A stretch of DNA of 64,000 nucleotides from Thraustochytrium sp. TN22 (taxonomy: Eukaryota > Sar > Bigyra > Thraustochytrida > Thraustochytriidae), in the NCBI GenBank assembly GCA_013306675.1, contig JABLUY010000002.1, positions 310,001 to 374,000 on the forward strand, in the 5' to 3' direction. Under the pieces are notes generated by a model. The model did not search any database, had not been told where the DNA came from, and saw only the letters and a list, made by a program, of their open reading frames with translations. Positions 49,315-59,400 of this stretch are shown here, piece by piece; position 1 is the stretch's first letter, and each line of letters opens with the position of its first letter. The translations under genes were made by a program, and so were the position numbers.

Positions 49315-49350
49315 CCTTCTCCTCCCCCTCCTGCTGCTCCTGCTGCTGCT

Positions 49351-49387
<37 letters not shown>

Positions 49388-49867
49388 GCCGTCGCGCGCT
49401 GGGGTCTGTTGCCGCGCCGCGTGCCGTGCTCCTTCTTTCTCCCCTCCCCGGCAAAGTGATGATGATGAGAGGAGCGAGGCCGACTGCACAACTCGGCGCG
49501 TGCAGTGCCGGTCCGAGTCCGAGTCCGAGTCCGAGTCTGACCGTGGCCGGCGGCACGTTTCGGCGCTGGCAGGCCGTACGTGCGGTGGCGGCCAGAGGGA
49601 AAAGAAGAAAACAAGCACAAGGTGAACTTGCAAGAAGAGAGAGGCACGGGGGTCAAGGACCGGGCCGTGCTGTGGCAGGCTGGCTGGCCACTGCACGCAC
49701 TGCAGTGCAGCCGCGGCCGCGGCCACTGGCGCGTGTGTCCTTTTCGCGAGCCGCGGTGGCGGGCAGTGGCACGGCAGAGGCGGCGAGCTGGTCCGCAACG
49801 CGCTGCAAAAAACACGTGACATGACCCGGACTCTGCAGTGGTCGCTCGTACGTAAGTTACAGGGCTA
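49315..49867. other. spacer between two minus-strand genes
   Basis: Holds the LIM promoter and the 3' end of the small LRR gene. It includes a GCC/CCG run (about 49350-49385) and a (TCCGAG)4-5 hexamer repeat (about 49511-49537). No gene is supported. Confidence 0.6.
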
Positions 49868-50469
49868 TCATGATGACTCGGACAGCGCGAGGTCGGGCCG
49901 CGGCGCGTCCTCGGTGATGCGGCAGGAAGACTCGGCAAGCTCGGAGGAGAGAGAAGCCTGCGAAGAGGCAGAAAGAAGGAGGTTGCATTGTGAGTGGGCG
50001 AGAGCGACAAGATCAGCGCAGTGTGAAAACGTACGATGAGGGCCGGGGCGAGCCCGGCCACCTCGATGAGCTCGAGCGCGGGGAGCTGGCGAAGGCGGTC
50101 CATGGGGAGCGTCTCGAGCGGGTTGTAACTCAAGTCGAGCACCTCGAGCTTCTCACAGAGGCTAATCTCCTGCGGGAGCTCGCGAAGCTTGTTGTTGGAA
50201 ACTGAAAGCGTGCGTAGCGAGGGAAGGTTCTCGAAGACCGTGGTGGGCAGCACGTCGAGGCGGTTGCCCGTGAGGTCGAGGTCCTCCACGTCGTCGAGCC
50301 GCGTCTGCATCACGAAGCGCGCCAGCCGGCACACGCACGCCTGTTCAAGTTTCTCGCACATGATATTCCTGCATTGCAGGTCGTGGCTGTACGGCAGCAG
50401 CAGCCGCGACACCGACTCGCCGCGCCCCACGAGCTTGGCGGCCGCCCGCAGCGACCGCGCCGCCGACAT
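49868..50469 (-). CDS. small leucine-rich repeat protein (two exons)
   Basis: The protein has 174 residues from exon 1 (50035-50469) and exon 2 (49868-49957). Exon 1 starts MSAARSLRAAAKLVGRGES. Residues about 59-140 form three to four typical LRRs: DVEDLDLTGNRLDVLP, SLRTLSVSNNKLRELP and KLEVLDLSYNPLETLP. Residues 28-52 contain several cysteines (LQCRNIMCEKLEQACVC). Exon 2 adds a polar 29-residue tail (ASLSSELAESSCRITED...). The repeats are of the SDS22/plant-intracellular style, likely a protein-binding scaffold; no partner can be named. Without splicing, the frame runs into low-complexity sequence for several hundred codons, which is why the intron model is preferred. The ATG at 50469 has an in-frame upstream non-family extension that was not used. 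Confidence 0.78.
49958..50034 (-). other. spliceosomal intron of the small LRR gene (77 bp)
   Basis: On the minus strand the donor is CTCATC|GTACGT. The acceptor is preceded by a strong pyrimidine tract (CCTCCTTCTTTCTGCCTCTTCGCAG, summarised here as a CT-rich run ending TTCGCAG). Splicing is phase 0, followed by 29 codons and TGA. Confidence 0.75.
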
Positions 50470-50813
50470 GCCGCTGACTGGGTGGGTGGGTGGGTGGGTG
50501 GGTGGTGGCCGAAGACGCGCGCTGCGCCGCCGCAGCGACCTGGGTGGCCTCACTCCGAGCAGCGCACGCTTCGCAGCCTGACCTGAGCTTGCGCGCCCGC
50601 GCTCGCGCCCGGCCGGCCGACCGACCGACCGACCGACCGCCCGACGTCGCTGCTGATGACGGTGAGTGATGTAGTACTACTGTAGATCTGCGACGGCGGC
50701 GGCGGCTTGTTGAATGGAACTGCGCCGGCAAAAGGCAAAAGCCTTCGAGTTCCTCTCGCCAGCGCGGCTGAGCGCGCGGCGCGGCGAGCCGGCAGGCCGG
50801 GCGAGCGCCGGTC
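50470..50813. promoter_or_regulatory. divergent promoter region with G-quadruplex-prone repeat
   Basis: 344 bp between the small LRR gene start (-) and the cereblon gene start (+). The plus strand carries GGGT repeated about six times at 50480-50503, then GGTGG, a canonical four-run G-quadruplex pattern. A GACC tetranucleotide run lies at about 50618-50639. Promoter function is inferred from position. Confidence 0.5.
50480..50507 (+). repeat. (GGGT)n repeat, G-quadruplex candidate
   Basis: Consecutive GGGT units on the plus strand, immediately upstream of the minus-strand LRR start. The LRR transcript leader would carry the C-rich complement. Confidence 0.9.
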
Positions 50814-52283
50814 ATGTCGGGCGCTGGCGCCGGCGCACGCGCCTTCGACCCGTCGCTGCCGCCGCAGCACACGTACCTGGGCCGACGCGAGCCCCTGCAG
50901 CAGCACGGGCTCTCGGGCTCGAACGCGACCGCGGACGGCCGCGCGGAGAGGGCGGAGGCCACGCTGCCGGCGGCCGGCGACGAGGTGGACGCCTGTGTGC
51001 TGCTCTTCTGCAATGTGCTCCTCATGCCCTCTGAGACCATGCCGATCCGCATCTCGGCCGAGTTCGCGCACGAGGTCGCCATCGGCCTCCCGGACGCCGC
51101 GCTCGTCACCTTTGCGGATGGCATCCGCTTCCCGCGCTGGGTTGGACACCTTGACTGCGGCCCGCGCCGCGGCAGCGACAGGGACCTCGTGGGCCAGGTC
51201 GGCACCCTCGCGGTGCTCCACTCCGTCGTGGACCCGGCCGGCGCCGATCCGACCGCCGTCCTCATGCACCTCGCCGTGCCCTCCGCCACCGTGACCGGTC
51301 CGACTAACGCCGAGGATACTGATTCGCCGAGCGAGGACGACGAGCAGATGGCTGAGGCCGAGCAAGAGCACGAGCAAGAGCAAGAGCAAGAGCAAGCGCA
51401 AGCGCAAGCGCAAGCGCAAGCGCCAGAGGCGCAAGGCCAGCCTGGTGACCTGAACCTCGGCCGAGAATGGGCAGACGTGACCATTCACGGCGCGGCGCGC
51501 TTCCGCATTGTGACCTTGGTCAAGGCAAGCGAGCGCTTCCACGTCCTGGCGCGCATCCGCGTCCTGCCCGACGAAGGCCGCGGCAGCCTGGGCCGCGTCC
51601 CGGCGGCCGCCATGGCCATCCCAGCCTTCGCCCGCCGCGCCTACGACCCAGTGACACTCTGCGCGCGAATCATTGCAGCAGGGAGCCGCCTACTGCGGCC
51701 GCTGGGACAGCCCGGCGGCCGGGGCGGCAATAACGACGTTGAGGACGACGAGACGAGCGGCGGTCTCGTGCTGCCCCGAACAAGACGCGAGACGGAAGAC
51801 TTTTCTTTCTGGCTTGCTAGAAATTTGCCCCTCGACATGGCTGCCGTGCGCCAGCTGCTGGAAATTGACTCCACGGAGCGCCGCCTGCTCGAAATCCTGC
51901 GCCACCTGGCCAAGGTCGAGGAGACGCTCTTTTGCAGTCGCTGCAGCGCTCGTCTTGCGCGCACCTCCAATGCCGTCTCGCTTTCCACGGACGGCGCCGC
52001 GGGCTCCTACATGAATGCGTACGGCTGCACGCACCAACTGCTCACTATGACCTCGGTCTACGGCTGCCTGCCCTTTGGCCCAACATGCACCGAGCACACT
52101 TACTTCCCGGGCTTCGCTTGGACCTGCATTGGCTGTCCCGAATGCTATGCGCACATTGGCTGGCGCTACGACGCCCACGAGCCTGGCCTGCAGCCAGAGC
52201 GCTTTTACGGCCTCCTGCGCAGTGCGCTGCGCTCCAGCCTGCCGCGACGGCGGACCGATGACGTGGCTGCGGAGACTGACTGA
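50814..52283 (+). CDS. CRBN: cereblon homologue (Lon-like N-terminal domain plus CULT domain)
   Basis: The protein has 489 residues. A Lon-protease N-terminal-like domain begins near 55 (DEVDACVLLFCNVLLMPSETMPIRIS) and is interrupted by a Gln/Glu/Ala repeat insert (EQEQEQAQAQAQ, about 183-202). The C-terminal CULT domain (about 370-475) has both zinc knuckles, CSRC and CIGCPEC, and the segment TEHTYFPGFAWTCIGC followed by HIGWRYD and FYGLLRSAL. Cereblon is the substrate receptor of the CRL4 ubiquitin ligase with DDB1. The pocket that binds thalidomide-type ligands and cyclic-imide degrons normally has three Trp; here two are Trp (AWT, GWR) and the first is Tyr (HTY). Middle helices that bind DDB1 cannot be assigned with certainty. 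The start is the first ATG, MSGAGAGARAF. The stop is only 43 bp from the stop of the opposing gene. Confidence 0.93.
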   Translation: MSGAGAGARAFDPSLPPQHTYLGRREPLQQHGLSGSNATADGRAERAEATLPAAGDEVDACVLLFCNVLLMPSETMPIRISAEFAHEVAIGLPDAALVTFADGIRFPRWVGHLDCGPRRGSDRDLVGQVGTLAVLHSVVDPAGADPTAVLMHLAVPSATVTGPTNAEDTDSPSEDDEQMAEAEQEHEQEQEQEQAQAQAQAQAPEAQGQPGDLNLGREWADVTIHGAARFRIVTLVKASERFHVLARIRVLPDEGRGSLGRVPAAAMAIPAFARRAYDPVTLCARIIAAGSRLLRPLGQPGGRGGNNDVEDDETSGGLVLPRTRRETEDFSFWLARNLPLDMAAVRQLLEIDSTERRLLEILRHLAKVEETLFCSRCSARLARTSNAVSLSTDGAAGSYMNAYGCTHQLLTMTSVYGCLPFGPTCTEHTYFPGFAWTCIGCPECYAHIGWRYDAHEPGLQPERFYGLLRSALRSSLPRRRTDDVAAETD

Positions 52284-52326
52284 CTCGCTCGCTCTGCCGA
52301 TGGACCTGGACTTATGAGGCTTCCGC
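52284..52326. other. 43-bp convergent spacer
   Basis: The cereblon stop (52283) and the stop of the disordered minus-strand gene (52327) are 43 bp apart. Both 3' UTRs must therefore overlap the neighbouring coding sequence on the opposite strand. Confidence 0.85.
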
Positions 52327-55300
52327 TCACCACAGCGTCTTGCGTGCCGCGACCGTCTTTGTAGTGTTTTCTCTGGAGAAGTCTATGCAGCTGCCCTCGG
52401 AAGAGAACGATGAGACCGACCCGGCCCCGTCATCGTCCTCCGACGCCGACATGAGCGAAGATTCGTTCTCACACCGGGCCCCATCCTGCTCCTCGACGTC
52501 GTCGTCACCCGCGTCGAGCGTCTCAAGGCCCGGACTCGCACCGTCGACCTCGGTCTGACCCGAGAGCTGTGTCCACGCGGACGTGCGCGCGCTCAGCGCA
52601 GACTCCGAAGCCCGGGCGCTTGGGGGCGGCCCCGCCACATGCACGACGCCCGATCCGGGCTTGAACAGATACGGCAGCGACGCTCGGAGTGCGCGCGCCG
52701 GCTGCGCAGCCTCCTTGCCCAGCCTATGCAAACACGGTGCGGACGCGCGCCTGTCTTCCTGCTTCGCGCCGCTCGTCGTGACCTGCAGGCGTGGGCCCCC
52801 GAGCCCTGGTGAGGCGGCTCCGTTCAGTTCGGTCGGCGTCATTGGGGCAGGCGGGGCAGCGAGGGGCTTCGCGACTAGCATTGCCTCGGTCTTTGCCTCG
52901 CCCTCGCCTTCGGCCGTCTCGTGGTTTTCCTCCTGGTCCTTTTCGGTCTTTTCTGCTGCAGCTTCGCCTTCGGTCGCCTTCTGCATCTCCTCGGTCGTCG
53001 TCACAGGCGTGCGTTTGTTGATCTCTCCCTTCGCCTCGGTTTCTGCCTCGAGCTTGCAGATTGCGGTCTGCTGCTTTTCCTCGGTGTTCGACTTTCGCTC
53101 CGGAACGGGTGTCTCCTTCTTCTCTTCCTCGGCCTGCGTCGCCTGGACGGCCTCAACCTCCAGCTTCTGTTTATTTTCTTCCAGGACGACGCGAGCTTCC
53201 TTCTGTGCGCTCGCCTCGGGATCTGCCTTGCTGGTGACCTCGACCTCGACCTCGACACCGACGCTAGCCTCTTCTACGCGTGGACTCAAGCTCGCCTCGT
53301 CCCCTGCTTTCTCCAAGGCTGTCGTTGGCGCGTCGGCCTCGGAACTCTTCTGGGCGGTCACCGCCTCCGCAGGCGCAGTTGCAGAAGTCGTTTCCTCATC
53401 GTCGCCTCGGGAAGGAGCCTTGGGTGTCGTGCATTTCTCAGACTTCTCGGCCGCGAGAAGCACGGTCTCGACCGCGGCACGCGCCCCGAGCGCCGCCGAC
53501 TCGGCACTCTGCGCAGCCGCAGCTGCGCCCTGCGCAGCGGCTGCAGCGCCCTGCGCCGCAGCCGCAGCCGCGGCCGCGGCGGCAGCAACCGCAGCGAAAG
53601 CTGCCCGTGTCTCCGCCTCCTCTTTGGCGAGGGCGACCGCGGAAAGGCCGCTCTGCAGCGTCTGAGCCGACGATGGGAAAAGTGCGCGGTACTCCCTCTC
53701 CAGCTCCTCGTCCCAGTGCAGGAACTGCATTTTGCGGCCCATCTGGAGCGTGAGGTCGTCCAGGTCACGGCAGATCTTTGTGGTGCATTCGTGGAGGTCG
53801 GTGGGCCTGCCTTGGCTGCGGCCATCGCTGCTGCCGCTCGTTGCAGCACGACCGCTGCTTGGAGGCGCCGGCGCGGACTCCACTTTCGCTGCGGAGGCGT
53901 TGGGCCGGGCAGCCTTGCGCATTGTCGGCCTTGTGCGCGCCGCCCGCTGGCGCGTGTGACTCGGGGGCTCCCGCCTGATCGTCGGCTGCTGGGGCTCGCA
54001 GAAGGACGATGTGGACACATCGCCCTGCTCGCCCGAGTTGTCTTCGTCCGAGTGCGCAGTGCAATGCGGGTCTCGGGAGCTTGGGCACGACTCGCTCTCG
54101 CTGGCGACGTCTGACGCGTACTTGCCGTCGAAGGTCTCCCGCTCCTGCTTTTTAGCTTTTTGTGATGGTGCCTCCCCGTCAAGACCATGCCGTTCTTCAT
54201 CTAGCTCTCCCTTTGCCTCGCGTGGGTGACCCGTCACCCCCTGTGTCGAAGTAGGCATGTCGTGCCGCACGCTCTTCTCCTCCTTGTTGCCCGGAGCGTC
54301 CACTTCTCCCTGGACGTGCCCATGAGGCAAAGCAGCACCATGCTTCGCACCCCCCTGCGTGTCGTTGTCGCCGGCGTCGTCCTCCTCCTCATGGTCGTCC
54401 TCGTAGTCCTCGTCCTGAGCTTCGTTGTCGACGTGCTCCTCATTTTCTGTGGCTTGGTCGCTTAGCACACCGCCACTGCACTTGAGGTCGGCCTCAGCGC
54501 CCTCGCCATCTGACAGCTCTTCGTTTGTCCTGGTGGTCGCTTCAATATCACCGCGGGTCGCAGCGAGCTCGTGGGCGGGAGGCCCGGGCCGTCCAACAGC
54601 CGAAGAGGCGCTACCTGCAGCGGAGAGTCCCTCACTCTTTTCTGCTGCAGAAAGATTGTCGCCGCTTCTACTCGTGCTGCCGTCGTCCGCGCCTACCTGA
54701 CCAGATAATAAAACATCGCCCTCGGAATCCGAGGACGCAAGAGATGACGAGGACGAAGCTGTGGTCATCGCTGTCTCTGCCTGGGCACTTGCACGTCCGG
54801 TTGCTGCCGTGTGATTCTTGCGCCGCCGCCGCCGCGACGGCGACTGCCGGCTGGCGCACGTGTTGCTATTGCCCTTGCCGGTGTGAGACTTGGGACTGAC
54901 GTTGCCGTGTTCGAGGATCTCCCATGTCTTCTTCCAGCCCGGTTGCTGCTCTGCCTGCCAATGTTCGTCCCGCTGCAGCTGAATGAGCGTCTTTGGCTCG
55001 TCACTAGGCCTAGCGATGCCCAGGGCCCCTGCTCGAAACTTGCCTGGCTTGCTGCGCCGCTTTGGGCTGTGCGAGACGTGGGCATTCGGGTGTGCTGAGG
55101 ACCCGGAAGAGCCGCTCGACGATGACCGCGCGCTGTGGAGGTCGGCCTTGAATTTGCGGTTCTCCGCGACCTTGCGCTCCAACTCGCGGCTGCTGCGCCG
55201 CTCCTTGCGCAGTTTGTCGAGCTGCCGCTGTTCGGCGCGCACGCGAGCTGCGCGCTTTTGCGCCTCGGCCTCGAGCGCCGCGCGTTCCTCTTTGAGCCTG

Positions 55301-55534
55301 CGCAGCTCATCGCGCGGCGGCGCTTGGACGTGCTGTCGCGACGCAGGCGCGGATGGCGGCCTAGGCCGGCGCTTGGTCTGGGCCGATTCGGTGGTCTGCG
55401 AGGCTGTGGCTGGGCGCTTTGCCGGCGTGCGCATCGCGAGGTCGCCCAGGTTGGTGTCCAGGCCATCGCACGAGTCGGCGGCTCCTGCGCTGCCCAGGGT
55501 TGACGATGCGGCACTCTCAGAGCGCACAAGCGAG

Positions 55535-55606
<72 letters not shown>

Positions 55607-55902
55607 GCCGCCGTGTCCCTCCCAAGCGCGGACTCCATGGAGGGCATGAGCGTGGCGCTCGGCGGCGCCGGGTGGACCTTCTTGCGGCGGCTTCTGCTCG
55701 CAGATGACGGCGTGCTCGCGGTCGTTGAGACGGCGGAGGCCTTGGCGCCGCCGCGTCCTGGCTTGCCACGTGGTACGAGTCTCATGCGGGGTGTCATGGC
55801 CTTCTCAGCGTGCTCCAGGTCCGCCTTGATGGCCTCGAGCTCTCCCAAGCACGCCTCCACTCCAGGCCCGCCAGGCCGCACGGCCGCGGCGCCGCGCACC
55901 AT
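52327..55902 (-). CDS. large intrinsically disordered polyglutamine protein, unknown function
   Basis: The protein has 1,191 residues in one frame. It opens with a helix (VEACLGELEAIKADLEHAEKA) and a basic region. A pure Gln23 run lies at about residues 100-122, then a coiled coil (about 195-265: LRRLKEERAALEAEAQKRAA). The middle is highly acidic (NEAQDEDYEDDHEEEDDAGDN). A short helical block near 720-790 (TTKICRDLDDLTLQMGRKMQ, FLHWDEELEREYRALFP) looks more ordered than the rest. It leads into an Ala-rich stretch that repeats AAAAQGAAAAAQ, then Lys/Glu-rich sequence. The C-terminus is Ser/acidic-rich and ends RKTLW. No known domain was recognised. Microtubule-associated or scaffold proteins share this style but nothing fixes the role. 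Long frames on the opposite strand are shadows. Confidence 0.8.
55537..55605 (-). repeat. (CTG)23 repeat (CAG on the coding strand) encoding Gln23
   Basis: 69 bp of uninterrupted CTG on the plus strand; on the minus strand it encodes 23 Gln codons, all CAG, in the disordered protein. This is the longest pure trinucleotide run in the window. Confidence 0.97.
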
Positions 55903-56477
55903 GGCGTCTGCGCTCGTGCAGGCAGGCGACCGAGGCTCGCGCTGGGGCGCTCCAACTCAGCAATGATGGAGAAAAGCCGCAAAGCGTGCCTCCTCTTGTC
56001 TCTCTCTTTCCTATAACTAGCGAGTGCTCCCGCGTGTCACGAGGGCGCCTGCCCAGGATGAACCCACCGAATCCGAGCCTCTTCTAGCTAGGCTAGTCCA
56101 TGCCCAAAACCATGCTCTCTGATGAGCCTAACCCGCCCCGGCCGCAGAGAGAGCGCAACGGATACCAGCGTTGCGCAGACCGCGGCGGCGCCACGCGCCT
56201 GGGCGCGGGAACCCGCAGCTTTGCGTTGCGCAGGCCCGCGGCACAGGTGGCGCATGAAACGTCTCATCGCAACCTGAGCTCGGCTCGGCTCGGCTCGTCG
56301 ATCACAGACGAGGAAACCCAGACCCCCAGCCAGCGCTGCACGCGGCGGCTGCGCGCCGCCCCGCGCCTCGGACAGAGCGGCGCGAGCGCGCGCGTGGACA
56401 GGGAAGCAGACGGAGACGGGCAGCGTCCGAGGGCCGGCGCCGCGAGGCCCGTCCGGGCCGTGCTCGCGTGCGAGGCC
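55903..56477. other. divergent region and possible 5' leader
   Basis: 575 bp between the disordered gene start (-) and the chosen start of the PH-like gene (+). The frame of the latter is open from an ATG at 56100, so 56100-56477 could be coding. It contains three GGCTC units (about 56280-56297). No independent gene is seen. Confidence 0.5.
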
Positions 56478-59400
56478 ATGGAGGACCCGACGCAACAGCC
56501 CGACGACGACGAGGACGCCGCGCTCGTGCGCGAAGTGCGGGAGGAGCTCGAGCTCGACGAGGACGGAGGCGAGGGGGATGGCGACGGCGCGCAGGACCGC
56601 GAACTGGACGGGCTTGTGAAGCGGCTCGTGGCGGAGGCCAAGTTCCGACGCGCAGAGACGAGGGAGCTGTCCCGAAGCGAGCTGGAACGCGCGAGCGCCA
56701 ATGTCCGCGCAGCCCTGGCGGCCTGCGACGACGCCGCGGAGCGCGTGCTGCTCCGCATTGATGCCCGCTTCATGGACACGGAACTCCAGGCAAAGACTGC
56801 CGGCGACCGGCCCGCGACGCCGGCGGACGAACCGCCGCGCACGCCGCGCACGCCGCGCACGCCGCGGACTCCGCGCACAGCGCCGAGCGCCGTGGAGGCG
56901 CTTCGTTCGCCCGGGCCGAGCCCACTGAGCGGCGTGCGCAGCCCGCGGTCCTGGATCGAAGGCGGCAAAGAGGAGCAGCAGCTTGCGAGCCTCGGGTTCT
57001 GCCATAGCCGGGGGTCAGCGGAGTGGACGCCGAGCATCGTCTGCGTGCAGGGTCGCGCGCTCGCCTTTTACGAGGTCGGCGAGGTCCGGCAGCACCTCAA
57101 GCTGGCCGGAGCCCGCGTCTCGCTCCCCTCGGGGAGCGCATCCGCGTCGGCGCTCAAGGCGCTGCAGCGCCAAGACCCGGACCACCGCGCTGCCTTCGGG
57201 CTGGAGCTGCGTGTCCCGGCGCTCAACAATGCGCGCTTTCTGCTCGTGGCTCAGTCCAACAGCGAGCGCCGAGCCTGGCTGGAAAACCTCTCCTTCGCCT
57301 CGAGCTTCCCCGCGCAGACCGAGGCCGAGTTGGCCGAGGCCATCGACATGCCGGAGGGCCTGATCCAGGGTTTTCTGTACAAGCGCTCGGCGGCCGCGAG
57401 CGCGCTCTTTGGCGTCACGCCTCGCTGGAAGCGCCGGTTTTGCAGGATTGTCTTTGACCCGGCTCTGCGCCAATGGGTGTTACAGTATCACAAGGCGTCC
57501 CACGCACGCTCCGAGGTTGCCTTGAGAGAAGTGGCCGGCCTCGCGCGGACGCCGCCTCGCCGCCTGGCCGCCCCTAAGCACGCAAGAGCTGGCATGGCTG
57601 GCTTTGCCATCGTTATGAAGCCGTCTGCGCGCCTTCCGAGCCCGGTGGACTGCTTCCTCCTGCCCAAGTCGAGCGCGGATGAGCTGCTGCGCCTGGTAGG
57701 CGACGTCACGCCGCCTCCACTCGAGAGCCCAGTCGAGACGAACGCCGTGGAGGCAAGTGAAGAAGGTACTGCGGCTCGTGCGCTACTCGTGGAGAGCAGT
57801 GAATTTGATGTCCGAGTGCCGAGCGGTCATGGCCCGCTCATGAGATCCGCGAATGATGAGGACGAGGCTGCTGTTCGTGCTCAGGAGGCCCAGAATGAGG
57901 AGGAGGAGGAGGAGGAGGAGGAGGAGGAAGAGGAGGAGGAGGAGGAAGAGGATGAAGGGGAAGAGGACTCAGACACGGACGGCAACGAGGAATATGGAGA
58001 CGATGGCCAAGATGCCGAGGAGCAAGAGGAAGAGGAGATGGCCGAGAAGGAGAAGGAGGAGGAGGGAGAGGAGGAGGAGCTTCTCAAATCAAACGAGACG
58101 GTCAGGGGTGAAGGCATGGAGGCTAGGACTGCTGGAGGTGACAGCTTTGGACTGGAGCAAGGCATGGAGCAAGATGATCACGAGGAAGACGACGATCGTG
58201 ACAGCGGGAATGAACCATCGCACCAGCGATGGGATGATCAGCTCGAAAGCGAACACGACGAGGAAGAGGAAGAGGGAGAGGAAGAGGACGAGGACGAAAT
58301 CGACGACGAGCAGGAGGATGGCGAACACTACTACGAGGGAGTGCCACCGACACGAGCGCTCCCGAGACGACTGTCAGCGTATCGCGACTCGCGGGGCGAC
58401 GCTGAGTCGCGCGGACGCGCTCGAACTCGGTCTCGCTCGAGTACGGTGTCATCTGTGCCGGTCGTAGAAGTCCCGTTGGACGAACCTCGCAAGCCAGCCA
58501 TGTGCTCCCCCGTGGCGGAGTCACCCCCGCGGTCCCCGGCGAGTTCATCCTCCGTCGAGCAAGACACGCCTTTGGAGTCCAAGATTGCCCGGGTCGCGCT
58601 GGGTACTGCTCAGGGCAATGCAGCCTTCGCACGGCAGCTCATGTTCCCGCCGAGTCCGGAACACGAGGCAGAAATGGAAGCCCAAGCGGAGCGATTCGTC
58701 AGCGCCCCTCAGCAAGCGGCACAGACGGCTGGCCAGCCACCTTCATCAGCACAGCCACAAGCGCGTGGGATCGCCGATGCAGAGGCCGCGACCTTGCGGT
58801 CCATCGTGCTCGCGAGTCGCCGCGTGCGGGAGGAGATCATCTCGCTCGGGCTCGACGTGCAGGTGGTGGCACGGTGCCAATTCCTCGTGGGAGCCATGAA
58901 CGAGGCCATGGTGATGATGCGGGCAGACGGCCTGCAGGAGCGCGATGCTGATGCTTTCCGCGTTGGCTGCGAAGCGTGCTCACGTGGCGCTCGTGCCATC
59001 TCCATCGTCGCGAACGGAGGCCTCAGTGTTTCCCTGGCGCAGATGCTGGAGCTCGTGGACTCCACAATGGCGCTGGACCTGGCGCCGAGCGGCACAGAGG
59101 TCCTGCGCGTTGCGCGTGCGGTCTGCGATCTGGGTCACGCGTGCGCTGTGGCGCTCCAGCGACCGCCGCAGGCGACGCTCACGGCAAGTGCGGGTCGGCG
59201 CTCCGAGTCAGTGGACTCAACGGCTGCGCCGGCTCCGTTGTACGCGCCACGTCGATCAAGCTCGGTCTCCGGATGGGAGACCTGCGCCGAGATCGGGCGA
59301 GCGTCGCAGTATGTACCGCGGCGCGCAAGCTCGGTGTTCACTGGGTGGGAGACGTGCTCAGAGGCTAGCGCCCCGGCGCCGGCGGCGCGTGAGGAGAGCC

